Source of the DNA: Herbaspirillum sp. SJZ107
Lineage (GTDB): Bacteria > Pseudomonadota > Gammaproteobacteria > Burkholderiales > Burkholderiaceae_D
Direction of reading: 5' to 3'
Assembly (NCBI RefSeq): GCF_006715485.1
Contig: NZ_VFNH01000003.1
Coordinates: 930,001 to 994,000 of the forward strand
DNA length: 64,000 bases
A model generated the notes under the pieces. The model saw nothing but the letters and a program-made list of their open reading frames with translations. It had not been told where the DNA came from and did not search any database. Made by a program: the position numbers and the translations under genes. Below are positions 33,558 to 43,149 of this stretch, one piece after another (position 1 is the first letter of the stretch; each line of letters opens with the position of its first letter).

Positions 33558-33800
33558 ATGGCTACCACACCTGAACTGATCCACGGCTACATCGAGAACG
33601 GCCTGGACTGCACCCACCTCGAAGTGGAGGGCGACGGCCAGCACTTCAGCGCCGTCATCGTCTCCAATGCCTTTACGGGCAAGAGCCGCATCCAGCGCCA
33701 CCAGATCGTGTACGGCGCCCTGGGCGACCGCATGCGCGAGGAAATCCATGCGCTGTCGATGAAGACCCTGACGCCCGACGAGTACGCAACCCAAGGATAA
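33558..33800 (+). CDS. ibaG: BolA family protein IbaG
   Basis: An 80-aa BolA-fold protein of the IbaG type. It has CTHLEVEGDGQHFSAVIVSNAF and the helix RIQRHQIVYGAL that replace the corresponding BolA regions. BolA-type proteins bind monothiol glutaredoxins through shared Fe-S clusters; a CGFS glutaredoxin is encoded at about 1 kb. It lies 2 bases before murA, the normal arrangement in this group. Confidence 0.93.
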   Translation: MATTPELIHGYIENGLDCTHLEVEGDGQHFSAVIVSNAFTGKSRIQRHQIVYGALGDRMREEIHALSMKTLTPDEYATQG

Positions 33801-33802
33801 GC

Positions 33803-35053
<1,251 letters not shown>

Positions 35054-35084
35054 AGTTATCATTCGATCAGTACCAGCATCGAAC

Positions 35085-35174
35085 AACGTCGTCCCTGCGA
35101 AGGCAAAGACCCAAGTTGCTGGCGCTATCGAAACGCATGAAAACTTGGACCCCTGCCTTCGCAGGGGCGACGTT
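35085..35174. repeat. Dispersed palindromic repeat, copy between murA and hisG
   Basis: Left arm AACGTCGTCCCTGCGAAGGC with ACCCAAGTT, right arm AACTTGGACCCCTGCC and TTCGCAGGGGCGACGTT. The arms are near-perfect inverted copies, about 90 bp in total. It sits where a promoter or leader for hisG would be expected. Confidence 0.88.
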
Positions 35175-35210
35175 CAAGCGTAGCGTTCCAAGTTCAAGCG
35201 CAGCGTTCCA
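35173..35210. repeat. Tandem direct repeat next to the palindromic repeat
   Basis: TTCAAGCGTAGCGTTCCA (35173-35190) and TTCAAGCGCAGCGTTCCA (35193-35210) differ at one base with a 20-base period. A related CAAGCGCTGCTGAAC tail follows the copy between gltB and gltD, so this tail may belong to the element. Confidence 0.75.
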
Positions 35211-35225
35211 CATTAAAGCAGTCAC

Positions 35226-35900
35226 ATGACCATAACTACCCAGGCCGACAACCAGCAGCTGATCCTCGCCCTGTCCAAAGGCCGCATCTTCGAAGACACG
35301 CTGCCCCTGCTTGCCGCAGCCGGCATCGAAGTCACCGAAAACCCGGAAACCTCGCGCAAGCTGATCCTGGCCACCAACGACCCCGGCGTGCGCGTGCTGA
35401 TCGTGCGCGCCAGCGACGTGCCGACCTATGTCCAGCATGGCGCCGCCGACTTCGGCGTGGCCGGCAAGGACGTGCTGCTCGAGCATGGCGGCGAAGGCCT
35501 GTACCAGCCGGTCGATTTGCGCATCGCCTGCTGCCGCATGTCGGTGGCGGTGAATGCCGGCTTCGACTACGAGAGCGCGGTGCGCCAGGGCGCGCGCCTG
35601 CGGGTGGCAACCAAGTTCGTGAACACGGCGCGTGAGCATTTTGCCAGTAAGGGCGTCCACGTCGACCTGATCAAGCTGTATGGTTCGATGGAACTGGCGC
35701 CGCTGGTCGGCCTGTCGGATGCCATCGTCGACGTGGTCTCGACCGGCGGCACGCTGCGCGCCAACAACCTGGTCGAAGTCGAAAAGATCATGGACATCTC
35801 CTCGCGCCTGGTGGTGAACCAGGCTGCGCTCAAGCTCAAGCGCGAGCGCCTGCAACCGATCATCGAGGCCTTCGAACGCGCCTCCAAGCTGCAAGGTTAA
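35226..35900 (+). CDS. hisG: ATP phosphoribosyltransferase, short form
   Basis: HisG starts histidine synthesis by joining ATP and PRPP. At 224 aa it is the short form, which lacks the C-terminal histidine-binding domain and works with HisZ; hisZ is not in the window. Family sequence includes LALSKGRIFEDTLPLL, VRASDVPTYVQHGAADFGVAGKD and the PRPP-loop region VDVVSTGGTLRANNL. hisD follows after 3 bases. Confidence 0.97.
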   Translation: MTITTQADNQQLILALSKGRIFEDTLPLLAAAGIEVTENPETSRKLILATNDPGVRVLIVRASDVPTYVQHGAADFGVAGKDVLLEHGGEGLYQPVDLRIACCRMSVAVNAGFDYESAVRQGARLRVATKFVNTAREHFASKGVHVDLIKLYGSMELAPLVGLSDAIVDVVSTGGTLRANNLVEVEKIMDISSRLVVNQAALKLKRERLQPIIEAFERASKLQG

Positions 35901-35903
35901 GCA

Positions 35904-37223
35904 ATGAACATCACCATCCGCAAGCTCGACTCCACCGCCGACGGTTTCAAGCAGCAGCTGTCCAAACTGCTCGCCTTCGAAGCGGAGACCGATGACGCCA
36001 TCGAATCCGCCGTCACCAAGATCCTGGCCGACGTGAAGGCGCGCGGCGACGCCGCCGTGCTCGAATACACGGTCAAGTTCGACCGCATTCCCGGCGGCGC
36101 CACCAGCATGGCGGCCTTCGACCTGACCCAGGAAGAACTGCAGGCCGCGCTGGATGCGCTGCCGGCCGCCCAGCGCGCCGCGCTGCAGACGGCCGCCGAC
36201 CGCATCCGCGTGTTCCACGAGCGCCAGAAGCAGGAGCTGAACGGTTTTACTTATACCGAACCCGACGGCACCGTGCTGGGCCAGCGCGTGACGCCGCTGG
36301 ACCGCGTCGGCATCTATGTCCCGGGCGGCAAGGCTGCGTATCCGTCGTCGGTGCTGATGAATGCGATTCCGGCACAGGTCGCCGGTGTGAAAGAGATCGT
36401 GATGGTGGTGCCGACCCCGGACGGCATCAAGAACCAGATGGTGCTGGCCGCCGCCGCGATCGCCGGCGTCACGCGCGTGATCACCATCGGCGGCGCGCAA
36501 GCCGTCGGTGCGCTGGCCTACGGCACCGAGACCATTCCCGCCGTCGACAAGATCGTCGGCCCGGGCAATGCCTACGTGGCCGCCGCCAAGCGCCGCGTGT
36601 TCGGCACCGTCGGCATCGACATGATCGCCGGCCCGTCCGAGATCCTGGTGCTGTGCGACGGCTCTACCTCCCCGGACTGGGTCGCGATGGACCTGTTCTC
36701 GCAGGCCGAGCACGACGAGCTGGCCCAGGCCATCCTGCTGTGCCCGGACGCCGATTACATCGCGCAGGTCGAAGCCAGCATCCACAAACTGCTGCCGACC
36801 ATGCCGCGCAAGGACACCATCGCGACCTCGATGAGCGACCGCGGCGCCCTGATCCTGGTACGCGACATGGATGAAGCCTGCGCGATCGCCAACGACATCG
36901 CCGCCGAGCACCTGGAAATCTCCGCCGCCGAGCCGCAGCAGTGGGCCGACAAGATCCGCCATGCCGGCGCCATGTTCCTGGGCCGCTTCTCGTCGGAGTC
37001 GCTGGGCGATTACTGCTGCGGCCCGAACCACGTGCTGCCGACCTCGCGCACCGCGCGCTTCTCGTCGCCGCTGGGCGTGTACGACTTCCAGAAGCGTTCG
37101 TCGGTGCTGTTCGTCAGCGAAGCCGGCGCGCAAACGCTCGGTAAAGTCGCGGCCGAACTGGCATACGGAGAAGGCTTGCAGGCGCACGCCCGCAGCGCAG
37201 AACTGCGCATCAAGCAATCATGA
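35904..37223 (+). CDS. hisD: Histidinol dehydrogenase
   Basis: HisD is a zinc enzyme that oxidises L-histidinol to histidine in two NAD-dependent steps. The 439-aa protein shows VGIYVPGGKAAYPSSVLMN, the long motif beginning KIVGPGNAYVAAAKR with IAGPSEILVL, and FSQAEHDE with the conserved base residues. The stop codon overlaps the ATG of the DNA methyltransferase gene that interrupts the his operon here. Confidence 0.98.
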   Translation: MNITIRKLDSTADGFKQQLSKLLAFEAETDDAIESAVTKILADVKARGDAAVLEYTVKFDRIPGGATSMAAFDLTQEELQAALDALPAAQRAALQTAADRIRVFHERQKQELNGFTYTEPDGTVLGQRVTPLDRVGIYVPGGKAAYPSSVLMNAIPAQVAGVKEIVMVVPTPDGIKNQMVLAAAAIAGVTRVITIGGAQAVGALAYGTETIPAVDKIVGPGNAYVAAAKRRVFGTVGIDMIAGPSEILVLCDGSTSPDWVAMDLFSQAEHDELAQAILLCPDADYIAQVEASIHKLLPTMPRKDTIATSMSDRGALILVRDMDEACAIANDIAAEHLEISAAEPQQWADKIRHAGAMFLGRFSSESLGDYCCGPNHVLPTSRTARFSSPLGVYDFQKRSSVLFVSEAGAQTLGKVAAELAYGEGLQAHARSAELRIKQS

Positions 37224-38191
37224 GCGATTGGGTCGACCAGGTCTTCTGCGAGGATGCGCTGGCCGGCCTGGCGCGCATTCCCGACAAGTCCATCGACCTG
37301 ATCCTGACCGATCCGCCCTATAACCTCGGCAAGGACTACGGCAACGATTCGGACCAGCTCAGCGTCGAGGAATACCTGGCCTGGACCGAATCCTGGATCG
37401 ATCGCGCGCTGCCCAAGCTGAAGGACAACGGCAGCCTGTACCTGTTCCTGACCTGGCGCCACGCGCCGGAAATCTTCGTGATGCTGAAAAAGCGCATGAC
37501 GATGATGAACGAGATCATCTGGGACCGCCGCGTACCCTCGATGGGAGGGAGTGTCCGCAGCTTCAGTTCGGTGCACGACACGATCGGCTTCTTCGTGAAG
37601 CGCAAGGATTACTATTTCGACCTGGACGCGGTGCGCATTCCCTACGACGCCGCCACCAAGAAGGCGCGCTCGCGCTCGATCTTCGTCGGCGCCAAGTGGC
37701 TCGAGGTCGGCTACAACCCGAAAGACATGTGGAGCGTATCGCGCCTGCACCGCGAGCATGCGGAGCGGGTCGATCATCCGACCCAGAAGCCGCTCGAGAT
37801 CATCGAGCGCATGCTGAAGGCATCCTGCCCGCCGGGCGGCACCGTGCTCGACCCCTTCATGGGCAGCGGTACCACGGCAGTGGCGGCCAAGCGGCTGGGG
37901 CGGCACTATGCCGGGTTCGAGCTGAATCCGGCATATTGCGAGCTGATCGCGCAGCGGCTGGCAGCGCCGGAGGCGCCGGTCAAAAAACGCGCTACTGTCC
38001 GCAAAAAGGCAAAGCTTGCCTCTACCGCTGACAGTAAAACCGTCGTTCCCGCGCAGGCGGGAACCCAAGTTGCACGCATTCCGCGAAAAAACTTGGATTC
38101 CCGCCTGCGCGGGAATGACGGTTTTTCGGCTAACGACCAAGATGTAGAAAACGCTGTTCACGCACTCACCACCCAAGGAACCCCATCATGA
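37220..38191 (+). CDS. Orphan DNA methyltransferase with repeat-derived C-terminal tail
   Basis: A site-specific amino-methyltransferase (adenine-N6 or cytosine-N4). Motif IV is DPPYNLG (about 32-38), and the AdoMet-binding motif I, DPFMGSGTT (about 211-219), comes later, the beta-class order. RVDHPTQKPLEIIERM is also typical. The catalytic part ends by about residue 255; a Lys-rich linker follows. Residues 273-307 are translated from the palindromic repeat at 38037-38125 (VVPAQAGTQV and SRLRGNDG), so the natural end has been replaced. No restriction endonuclease is nearby. It overlaps hisD and hisC by 4 bases each and is co-expressed with the his operon. Confidence 0.93.
   Translation: MSDWVDQVFCEDALAGLARIPDKSIDLILTDPPYNLGKDYGNDSDQLSVEEYLAWTESWIDRALPKLKDNGSLYLFLTWRHAPEIFVMLKKRMTMMNEIIWDRRVPSMGGSVRSFSSVHDTIGFFVKRKDYYFDLDAVRIPYDAATKKARSRSIFVGAKWLEVGYNPKDMWSVSRLHREHAERVDHPTQKPLEIIERMLKASCPPGGTVLDPFMGSGTTAVAAKRLGRHYAGFELNPAYCELIAQRLAAPEAPVKKRATVRKKAKLASTADSKTVVPAQAGTQVARIPRKNLDSRLRGNDGFSANDQDVENAVHALTTQGTPS
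38037..38125. repeat. Dispersed palindromic repeat inside the 3' end of the methyltransferase gene
   Basis: Left arm AACCGTCGTTCCCGCGCAGG then GGGAACCCAAGTT, right arm AACTTGGATTCCCGCC then TGCGCGGGAATGACGGTTTT. This is the CCCGC subtype of the repeat, with the best matching arms in the window, and is in frame with the methyltransferase. Confidence 0.9.
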
Positions 38192-39276
38192 CCGACATCG
38201 ACACCCTCATCGCCAACACGATCCGCGAAGACGTCCGTGCCGGCCATAGCTATAAAGTCCCGGACGCCAGCGGTTACATCAAGCTCGACGCCATGGAAAA
38301 CCCGTACGCGCTGCCGGCCGACCTGCGCGAGGAGCTGGCCAGGCGCCTGGCCGACGCCGTCCTGAACCGCTACCCGGTGCCGTCGTACGCCACCCTCAAG
38401 CAGAAGATCTGCGCCAACCTGGGCGTCCCGGCCGGCTACGACGTCATCCTCGGCAACGGCTCCGACGAGATCATCTCGATTGTCGCCACCGCCTGCGCAC
38501 GACAGGATAAACGCGCCGTGATCCTGGCGCCGACCCCGGCCTTCGTGATGTTCCAGCGCTCGGCCCAGTTCGCGGGCATGGATTACGTCGGCGTGCCTTT
38601 GAGGGAAGACTTTTCGCTGGACATGCCGGCCATGCTGGCCGCGATCGCCGAGCACAAGCCGGCGCTGGTGTTCCTGGCCTACCCGAACAACCCGACCGGC
38701 AACCTGTTCGCCGAAGAGGACGTGGTCGCCATCATCGAGGCGCTGGGCGAGACCGGGATCGCCGTGGTCGACGAAGCGTATCAACCGTTCGCGCGCACCA
38801 GCTTCATGGCGCGCCTGCCTGAATTCCCGAACATGGTTGTCATGCGCACGCTGTCGAAGCTGGGCCTGGCCGGTATCCGCCTCGGCTACCTGGCGGCCGA
38901 ACCCAGGCTGCTGGACCAGTTCGACAAGGTGCGTCCGCCCTACAACATCAACGTGCTGACCCAGGTGGCGGCCGAATTCGCGCTCGACCACCTCGACGTG
39001 CTGGATGCGCAGGCCGCCAGCCTGAACGATGCGCGCACCGCATTGGCGCAGGCGATGGCGGCGCTGCCGGGCGTGACGGTGTACCCGTCGAGCGCGAATT
39101 TCATTACCGTGCGGGTGCCGGATGCAGACAAGACCTGCGCTACACTATTCGCCGAGAAGGTAATGATTAAAAATTTGAGTAAAATGCATGTATTGCTGGC
39201 CAATTGCATCCGTGTGACGGTCAGCACCCCGGAAGAGAATTCCGTATTCCTGAATGCCCTGAAGGCTTCCCTGTAA
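38188..39276 (+). CDS. hisC: Histidinol-phosphate aminotransferase
   Basis: HisC is a PLP-dependent class I/II aminotransferase that makes histidinol phosphate. The 362-aa protein has the substrate-binding LDAMENPYALP, VFLAYPNNPTGN, VVDEAYQPF and the PLP lysine in RTLSKLGLAGIRLGYL. ATG 38188 overlaps the methyltransferase stop codon; hisB starts in its last base (TAATG). Confidence 0.97.
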   Translation: MTDIDTLIANTIREDVRAGHSYKVPDASGYIKLDAMENPYALPADLREELARRLADAVLNRYPVPSYATLKQKICANLGVPAGYDVILGNGSDEIISIVATACARQDKRAVILAPTPAFVMFQRSAQFAGMDYVGVPLREDFSLDMPAMLAAIAEHKPALVFLAYPNNPTGNLFAEEDVVAIIEALGETGIAVVDEAYQPFARTSFMARLPEFPNMVVMRTLSKLGLAGIRLGYLAAEPRLLDQFDKVRPPYNINVLTQVAAEFALDHLDVLDAQAASLNDARTALAQAMAALPGVTVYPSSANFITVRVPDADKTCATLFAEKVMIKNLSKMHVLLANCIRVTVSTPEENSVFLNALKASL

Positions 39277-39866
39277 TGACCCGCTCCGCAGAAATCACGC
39301 GCAACACCAACGAGACGCAGATCCGCGTCGCGCTCGACCTCGACGGCACCGGCCGCCAGAAACTGAACACCGGCGTGCCCTTCCTCGACCACATGCTGGA
39401 CCAGATCGCCCGCCACGGCCTGATCGACCTCGAGGTCGAGGCGGTCGGCGACCTCCACATCGACGACCACCACACCGTCGAGGACACCGGCATCACGCTC
39501 GGCATGGCAGTGGCCAAGGCCATCGGCGACAAAAAGGGCATCCGCCGCTATGGCCACGCCTACGTCCCGCTGGACGAAGCGCTGTCGCGCGTGGTCATCG
39601 ACTTTTCCGGCCGCCCGGGCCTGGAATGGCACGTGCCGTTCACCCGCGCCACCATCGGCCGCTTCGACGTCGACCTCACCATCGAGTTCTTCCGCGGCTT
39701 CGTCAACCATGCCGGCGTGACCCTGCACGTGGATAACCTGCGCGGCGTGAATGCGCACCACCAGTGCGAGACCGTGTTCAAGGCCTTCGGCCGCGCGCTG
39801 CGCGCCGCCACCGAGCTGGACGAGCGCGCACTGGGCGTCATCCCATCGACCAAGGGCAGCCTCTAA
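39276..39866 (+). CDS. hisB: Imidazoleglycerol-phosphate dehydratase
   Basis: A 196-aa stand-alone dehydratase, without the phosphatase domain fused in E. coli HisB. It carries the metal-binding motifs FLDHMLDQIARHG, DDHHTVED and VNAHHQCE. ATG 39276 shares a base with the hisC stop; an in-frame upstream ATG at 39204 lies inside hisC and is rejected. The histidinol-phosphate phosphatase must be encoded elsewhere. Confidence 0.97.
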   Translation: MTRSAEITRNTNETQIRVALDLDGTGRQKLNTGVPFLDHMLDQIARHGLIDLEVEAVGDLHIDDHHTVEDTGITLGMAVAKAIGDKKGIRRYGHAYVPLDEALSRVVIDFSGRPGLEWHVPFTRATIGRFDVDLTIEFFRGFVNHAGVTLHVDNLRGVNAHHQCETVFKAFGRALRAATELDERALGVIPSTKGSL

Positions 39867-39883
39867 GCGGCGGACATCACACA

Positions 39884-40525
39884 ATGACGAACAAGATTGT
39901 TGTGGTCGACGGCATGGGCAACCTGCGTTCCGTGGTGCAGGCGCTGCGCGCGGCCGCACCGGAAGCCGATGTGCTGGTCTCCCACGCCGCGGCCGACATC
40001 GATGCGGCCGACCGGGTGGTCCTGCCGGGCCAGGGCGCGATGCGCGACTGCATGCGCAGCCTGCGCGAATCCGGCGCCGAGGATGCCGTGCTGCGCGCCA
40101 TGAAGACGCGTCCGGTGATGGGCGTGTGCGTGGGCGAGCAGATGCTGTTCGAATCGAGCGAGGAAAACGAAGGCACGCCGGGCCTGGGCCTGCTGCCCGG
40201 CCAAGTCGTGCGCTTCCGGCTGGACGGCAAGCTGCAGGCCGACGGTTCGCGCTTCAAGATCCCGCAGATGGGCTGGAACCGCGTGCGCCAGACCCGCGCG
40301 CACCCGCTGTGGGAAGGCGTCGAGGACGGCGCCTGGTTCTACTTCGTGCACAGCTATTACGCGGCACCGGCGAATCCCGAAGACACCATCGGCGAAGCCG
40401 ACTATGGCGCGCCCTATTGCTGCGCCGTCGGCCGGGACAACATCGTCGCGACCCAGTTCCACCCCGAAAAGAGCGCCGCCGCCGGGCTGCGCCTGTACCG
40501 TAATTTCATCCACTGGAATCCCTGA
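39884..40525 (+). CDS. hisH: Imidazole glycerol phosphate synthase, glutaminase subunit
   Basis: HisH releases ammonia from glutamine for HisF. The 213-aa class I amidotransferase has the catalytic triad C82 in GVCVGEQML, H193 and E195 in QFHPEKS, and an N-terminal VVVDGMGNLRSV. The start at ATG 39884 gives the usual family N-terminus; longer frames upstream overlap hisB and lack family sequence. Confidence 0.97.
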   Translation: MTNKIVVVDGMGNLRSVVQALRAAAPEADVLVSHAAADIDAADRVVLPGQGAMRDCMRSLRESGAEDAVLRAMKTRPVMGVCVGEQMLFESSEENEGTPGLGLLPGQVVRFRLDGKLQADGSRFKIPQMGWNRVRQTRAHPLWEGVEDGAWFYFVHSYYAAPANPEDTIGEADYGAPYCCAVGRDNIVATQFHPEKSAAAGLRLYRNFIHWNP

Positions 40526-40568
40526 ACGTCCGCGTTCTTTTTACCCCGTCAACCAACCGACAACGACC

Positions 40569-41345
40569 ATGCTGCTGATCCCCGCCATCGACCTGAAAGA
40601 CGGTCACTGCGTTCGCCTGAAACAAGGCGATATGGACCTCGCCACCGTGTTTTCCGAAGATCCCGCCGAGATGGCGCTGCACTGGCTCAAGAAGGGTGCG
40701 CGCCGGCTGCACCTGGTCGACCTGAACGGCGCGTTCGCGGGCAAGCCGAAGAACGAAGCGGCGATCAAGTCGATCCTGCAAGTCGTGCAGGAGTATGCCG
40801 ACGACAACGGCCTGGACGAGATCCCGGTCCAGCTCGGCGGCGGCATCCGCGACCTCGACACCATCGAGCGCTACCTGGACGACGGCATCACCTACATCAT
40901 CGTCGGCACCGCCGCGGTGAAAAACCCGGGCTTCCTGCACGATGCCTGCGGCGCCTTCCCGGGCTCGATCATCGTCGGCCTGGACGCCAAGGACGGCAAG
41001 GTTGCCACCGACGGCTGGAGCAAGATGTCCGGCCACGAAGTCATCGACCTGGCCAAGAAGTTCGAAGGCTACGGCGTGGAATCGATCGTCTACACCGACA
41101 TCGGCCGCGACGGCATGATGGGCGGCGTGAACATCGACGCCACCGTCAAGCTGGCCCAGGCGGTGCGCATCCCGATCATCGCATCGGGCGGCGTGCACAA
41201 CCTGGCCGACGTCGAAGCGCTGTGCGCGGTGCAGGACGAAGGCATCGAAGGCGTGATCTGCGGCCGCTCGATCTACGAGGGCACGCTGGATCTGTCCAGC
41301 GCGCAGGAGCGTGCGGATGTGCTGACCGAAGGGGCGCAGGCTTAA
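40569..41345 (+). CDS. hisA: Phosphoribosylformimino-AICAR ribotide isomerase
   Basis: HisA is a (beta/alpha)8-barrel enzyme that opens the ribose ring of ProFAR. The 258-aa protein starts MLLIPAIDLKDGHCVRL with the first catalytic Asp, has the mid-barrel VGLDAKDGKVATDGW and VYTDIGRDGMMGG with the second, and ends with the GVICGRSIYEG phosphate site. Start ATG 40569 is preceded by a weak purine run. A palindromic repeat separates it from hisF. Confidence 0.97.
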   Translation: MLLIPAIDLKDGHCVRLKQGDMDLATVFSEDPAEMALHWLKKGARRLHLVDLNGAFAGKPKNEAAIKSILQVVQEYADDNGLDEIPVQLGGGIRDLDTIERYLDDGITYIIVGTAAVKNPGFLHDACGAFPGSIIVGLDAKDGKVATDGWSKMSGHEVIDLAKKFEGYGVESIVYTDIGRDGMMGGVNIDATVKLAQAVRIPIIASGGVHNLADVEALCAVQDEGIEGVICGRSIYEGTLDLSSAQERADVLTEGAQA

Positions 41346-41362
41346 TCAGCCGACACCTAACC

Positions 41363-41455
41363 AACGTCGCCCCTGCGTAGGCAGGGGCCCAAGTTGCACG
41401 CGCCGTCGAGATGCCGGCAGAACTTGGGTCCCTGCCTTCGCAGGGACGACGGTTT
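41363..41455. repeat. Dispersed palindromic repeat, copy between hisA and hisF
   Basis: Left arm AACGTCGCCCCTGCGTAGGC with GGGGCCCAAGTT, right arm AACTTGGGTCCCTGCC with TTCGCAGGGACGACGGTTT. Inside the his operon transcript it would fold into a long hairpin between hisA and hisF. Confidence 0.88.
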
Positions 41456-41475
41456 GAGGCAAACACTTAATTCAT

Positions 41476-42237
41476 ATGCTCGCAAAACGCATCATCCCCT
41501 GCCTCGACGTTACCGGCGGCCGCGTCGTCAAGGGCATCAATTTCACCGAGCTGCGCGACGCCGGTGACCCGGTCGAGATCGCCCGCCGCTACGACGGCCA
41601 GGGTGCGGACGAGATCACCTTCCTCGACATCACGGCATCCAGCGACGGCCGCGACCTGATCCTGCCGATCATCGAGGCGGTGGCCTCGACCGTGTTCATC
41701 CCGCTGACCGTGGGTGGCGGCGTGCGCAAGGTCGAGGACGTGCGGCGGCTGCTGAATGCCGGCGCCGACAAGGTCTCGATGAATACCTCGGCCGTCACCA
41801 ACCCGCAGCTGGTATTCGACGCCTCCCAGAAGCACGGCTCGCAGTGCATCGTGGTGGCGATCGACGCCAAGCAGGTCGCGCCCGGCAAATGGGAAGTATT
41901 CACCCACGGCGGGCGCAACCCGACCGGGCTGGACGCGGTGGAGTGGGCGCGCAAGATGGAAAGCCTGGGCGCCGGCGAGCTGCTGCTCACTTCCATGGAC
42001 CGCGACGGCACCAAATCCGGATTCGACCTGGGCCTGACGCGCGCCGTGTCGGACGCGGTCGGCATCCCGGTCATCGCCTCGGGCGGCGTCGGCGGACTGA
42101 GCTGCCTGGCCGACGGCGTCCTGCAAGGCCACGCCGATGCGGTGCTGGCCGCGAGCATTTTCCACTACGGGCAGCACACGGTCGGTGAAGCCAAGCGCTT
42201 CATGGCCGATCGCGGCATTCCGATGCGCCTGGACTGA
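41476..42237 (+). CDS. hisF: Imidazole glycerol phosphate synthase, cyclase subunit
   Basis: HisF uses ammonia from HisH to form imidazole glycerol phosphate and AICAR. The 253-aa barrel begins MLAKRIIPCLDVTGGRVVKG, contains LTVGGGVRKVEDV, and has the second catalytic Asp in LTSMDRDGTKSGFDL. hisI follows after 10 bases. Confidence 0.98.
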   Translation: MLAKRIIPCLDVTGGRVVKGINFTELRDAGDPVEIARRYDGQGADEITFLDITASSDGRDLILPIIEAVASTVFIPLTVGGGVRKVEDVRRLLNAGADKVSMNTSAVTNPQLVFDASQKHGSQCIVVAIDAKQVAPGKWEVFTHGGRNPTGLDAVEWARKMESLGAGELLLTSMDRDGTKSGFDLGLTRAVSDAVGIPVIASGGVGGLSCLADGVLQGHADAVLAASIFHYGQHTVGEAKRFMADRGIPMRLD

Positions 42238-42247
42238 CAGAGAACAC

Positions 42248-42712
42248 ATGGCAACCCCGACCACGACCCCATCGATCCCCGGCCAACCCTGGCTCAAGAA
42301 AATCAAGTGGGACGAACACGGCCTGGTGCCGGTGATCGCCCAGGAAGCGGGCAGCGGCGACATCCTGATGTTCGCCTGGATGAACCGCGAGGCCCTGGCC
42401 AAGACCGTCGAGCTGGGCGAAGCGGTGTACTGGAGCCGCTCGCGCAAGAAACTGTGGCACAAGGGCGAAGAGTCCGGCCACGTCCAGAAAGTGCTGGAGA
42501 TCCGCCTCGACTGCGACGAAGACGTGGTGCTGCTGAAGGTGGAGCAGGCGGGCGGCATCGCCTGCCATACCGGACGCCACTCGTGCTTCTTCCAGAAGTT
42601 CGACAACGGCGACTGGCACAGCGTCGAGCCGGTGCTGCAGGACCCTGCCACCATTTATACGGATGCGAAAAAAGCGCACCCGAAGAAAACGCAGCCAAAG
42701 AAGGACACATGA
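42248..42712 (+). CDS. hisI: Phosphoribosyl-AMP cyclohydrolase
   Basis: A single-domain HisI of 154 aa that opens the purine ring of PR-AMP; HisE is a separate gene here. Family sequence includes LMFAWMNREALAKTVELGEAVYWSRS-like text (about residues 40-65), zinc and magnesium ligands in LDCDEDVVLLKVEQ, and ACHTGRHSCFF. The Lys-rich tail after the domain is variable in the family. Start ATG 42248; 4-base overlap with hisE. Confidence 0.96.
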   Translation: MATPTTTPSIPGQPWLKKIKWDEHGLVPVIAQEAGSGDILMFAWMNREALAKTVELGEAVYWSRSRKKLWHKGEESGHVQKVLEIRLDCDEDVVLLKVEQAGGIACHTGRHSCFFQKFDNGDWHSVEPVLQDPATIYTDAKKAHPKKTQPKKDT

Positions 42713-43050
42713 GCTTCAACCTGGACCAACTGGCAGCCGTGATCGAGTCGCGCAAGCCGGAGCACGGCGGCGACCCTGCCACTTCCTACGTGGCGAAACT
42801 GTTCGCCAAGGGCGACGACGCGATCCTGAAAAAGATCGGCGAAGAAGCGGTCGAGACCGTGATGGCGGCCAAGGACGTGCGCGCCGGCGCCGACCCATCC
42901 AAGCTGCTGTACGAAACCGCCGACCTGTGGTTCCATTCGATGGTGCTGCTGGCGCGCTTCGGTTTGACGCCGCAGCAGGTGATCGATGAGCTGGCGCGCC
43001 GCGAAGGCGTGTCCGGTATCGCCGAAAAGGCAGCGCGTCCGGCGGACTGA
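42709..43050 (+). CDS. hisE: Phosphoribosyl-ATP pyrophosphatase
   Basis: A 113-aa all-helical MazG-like NTP pyrophosphohydrolase that makes PR-AMP for HisI. The metal-binding helices are KKIGEEAVETVMAAKD and ETADLWFHSMVLL. ATG 42709 overlaps the hisI stop. It is the last his gene in the run. Confidence 0.96.
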   Translation: MSFNLDQLAAVIESRKPEHGGDPATSYVAKLFAKGDDAILKKIGEEAVETVMAAKDVRAGADPSKLLYETADLWFHSMVLLARFGLTPQQVIDELARREGVSGIAEKAARPAD

Positions 43051-43102
43051 CCCGCCACGTCACGCTGCCGTCATGCCGGCCGGATAGACTAACGCGCCCG
43101 TC

Positions 43103-43131
43103 TCTTGTGGAGAGGTGGGGCCGCCACAAGA
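43103..43131. repeat. Hairpin between hisE and the HIT gene
   Basis: TCTTGTGG (43103-43110) pairs with CCACAAGA (43124-43131) over a 13-base loop, ending 18 bases before the ATG. There is no T run, so it is more likely an RNA structure or a weak attenuator than a terminator. Confidence 0.35.
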
Positions 43132-43149
43132 TAAGCTTTTGGAGAGACT

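Noticed and set aside
35054..35225. Histidine leader peptide or attenuator before hisG
   Set aside because: The gap holds a palindromic repeat and its tandem tail. No short frame with a run of His codons was found.
40404..40568. Upstream extension of hisA
   Set aside because: It overlaps hisH and carries no family sequence; HisA proteins begin at MLLIPAIDLK.
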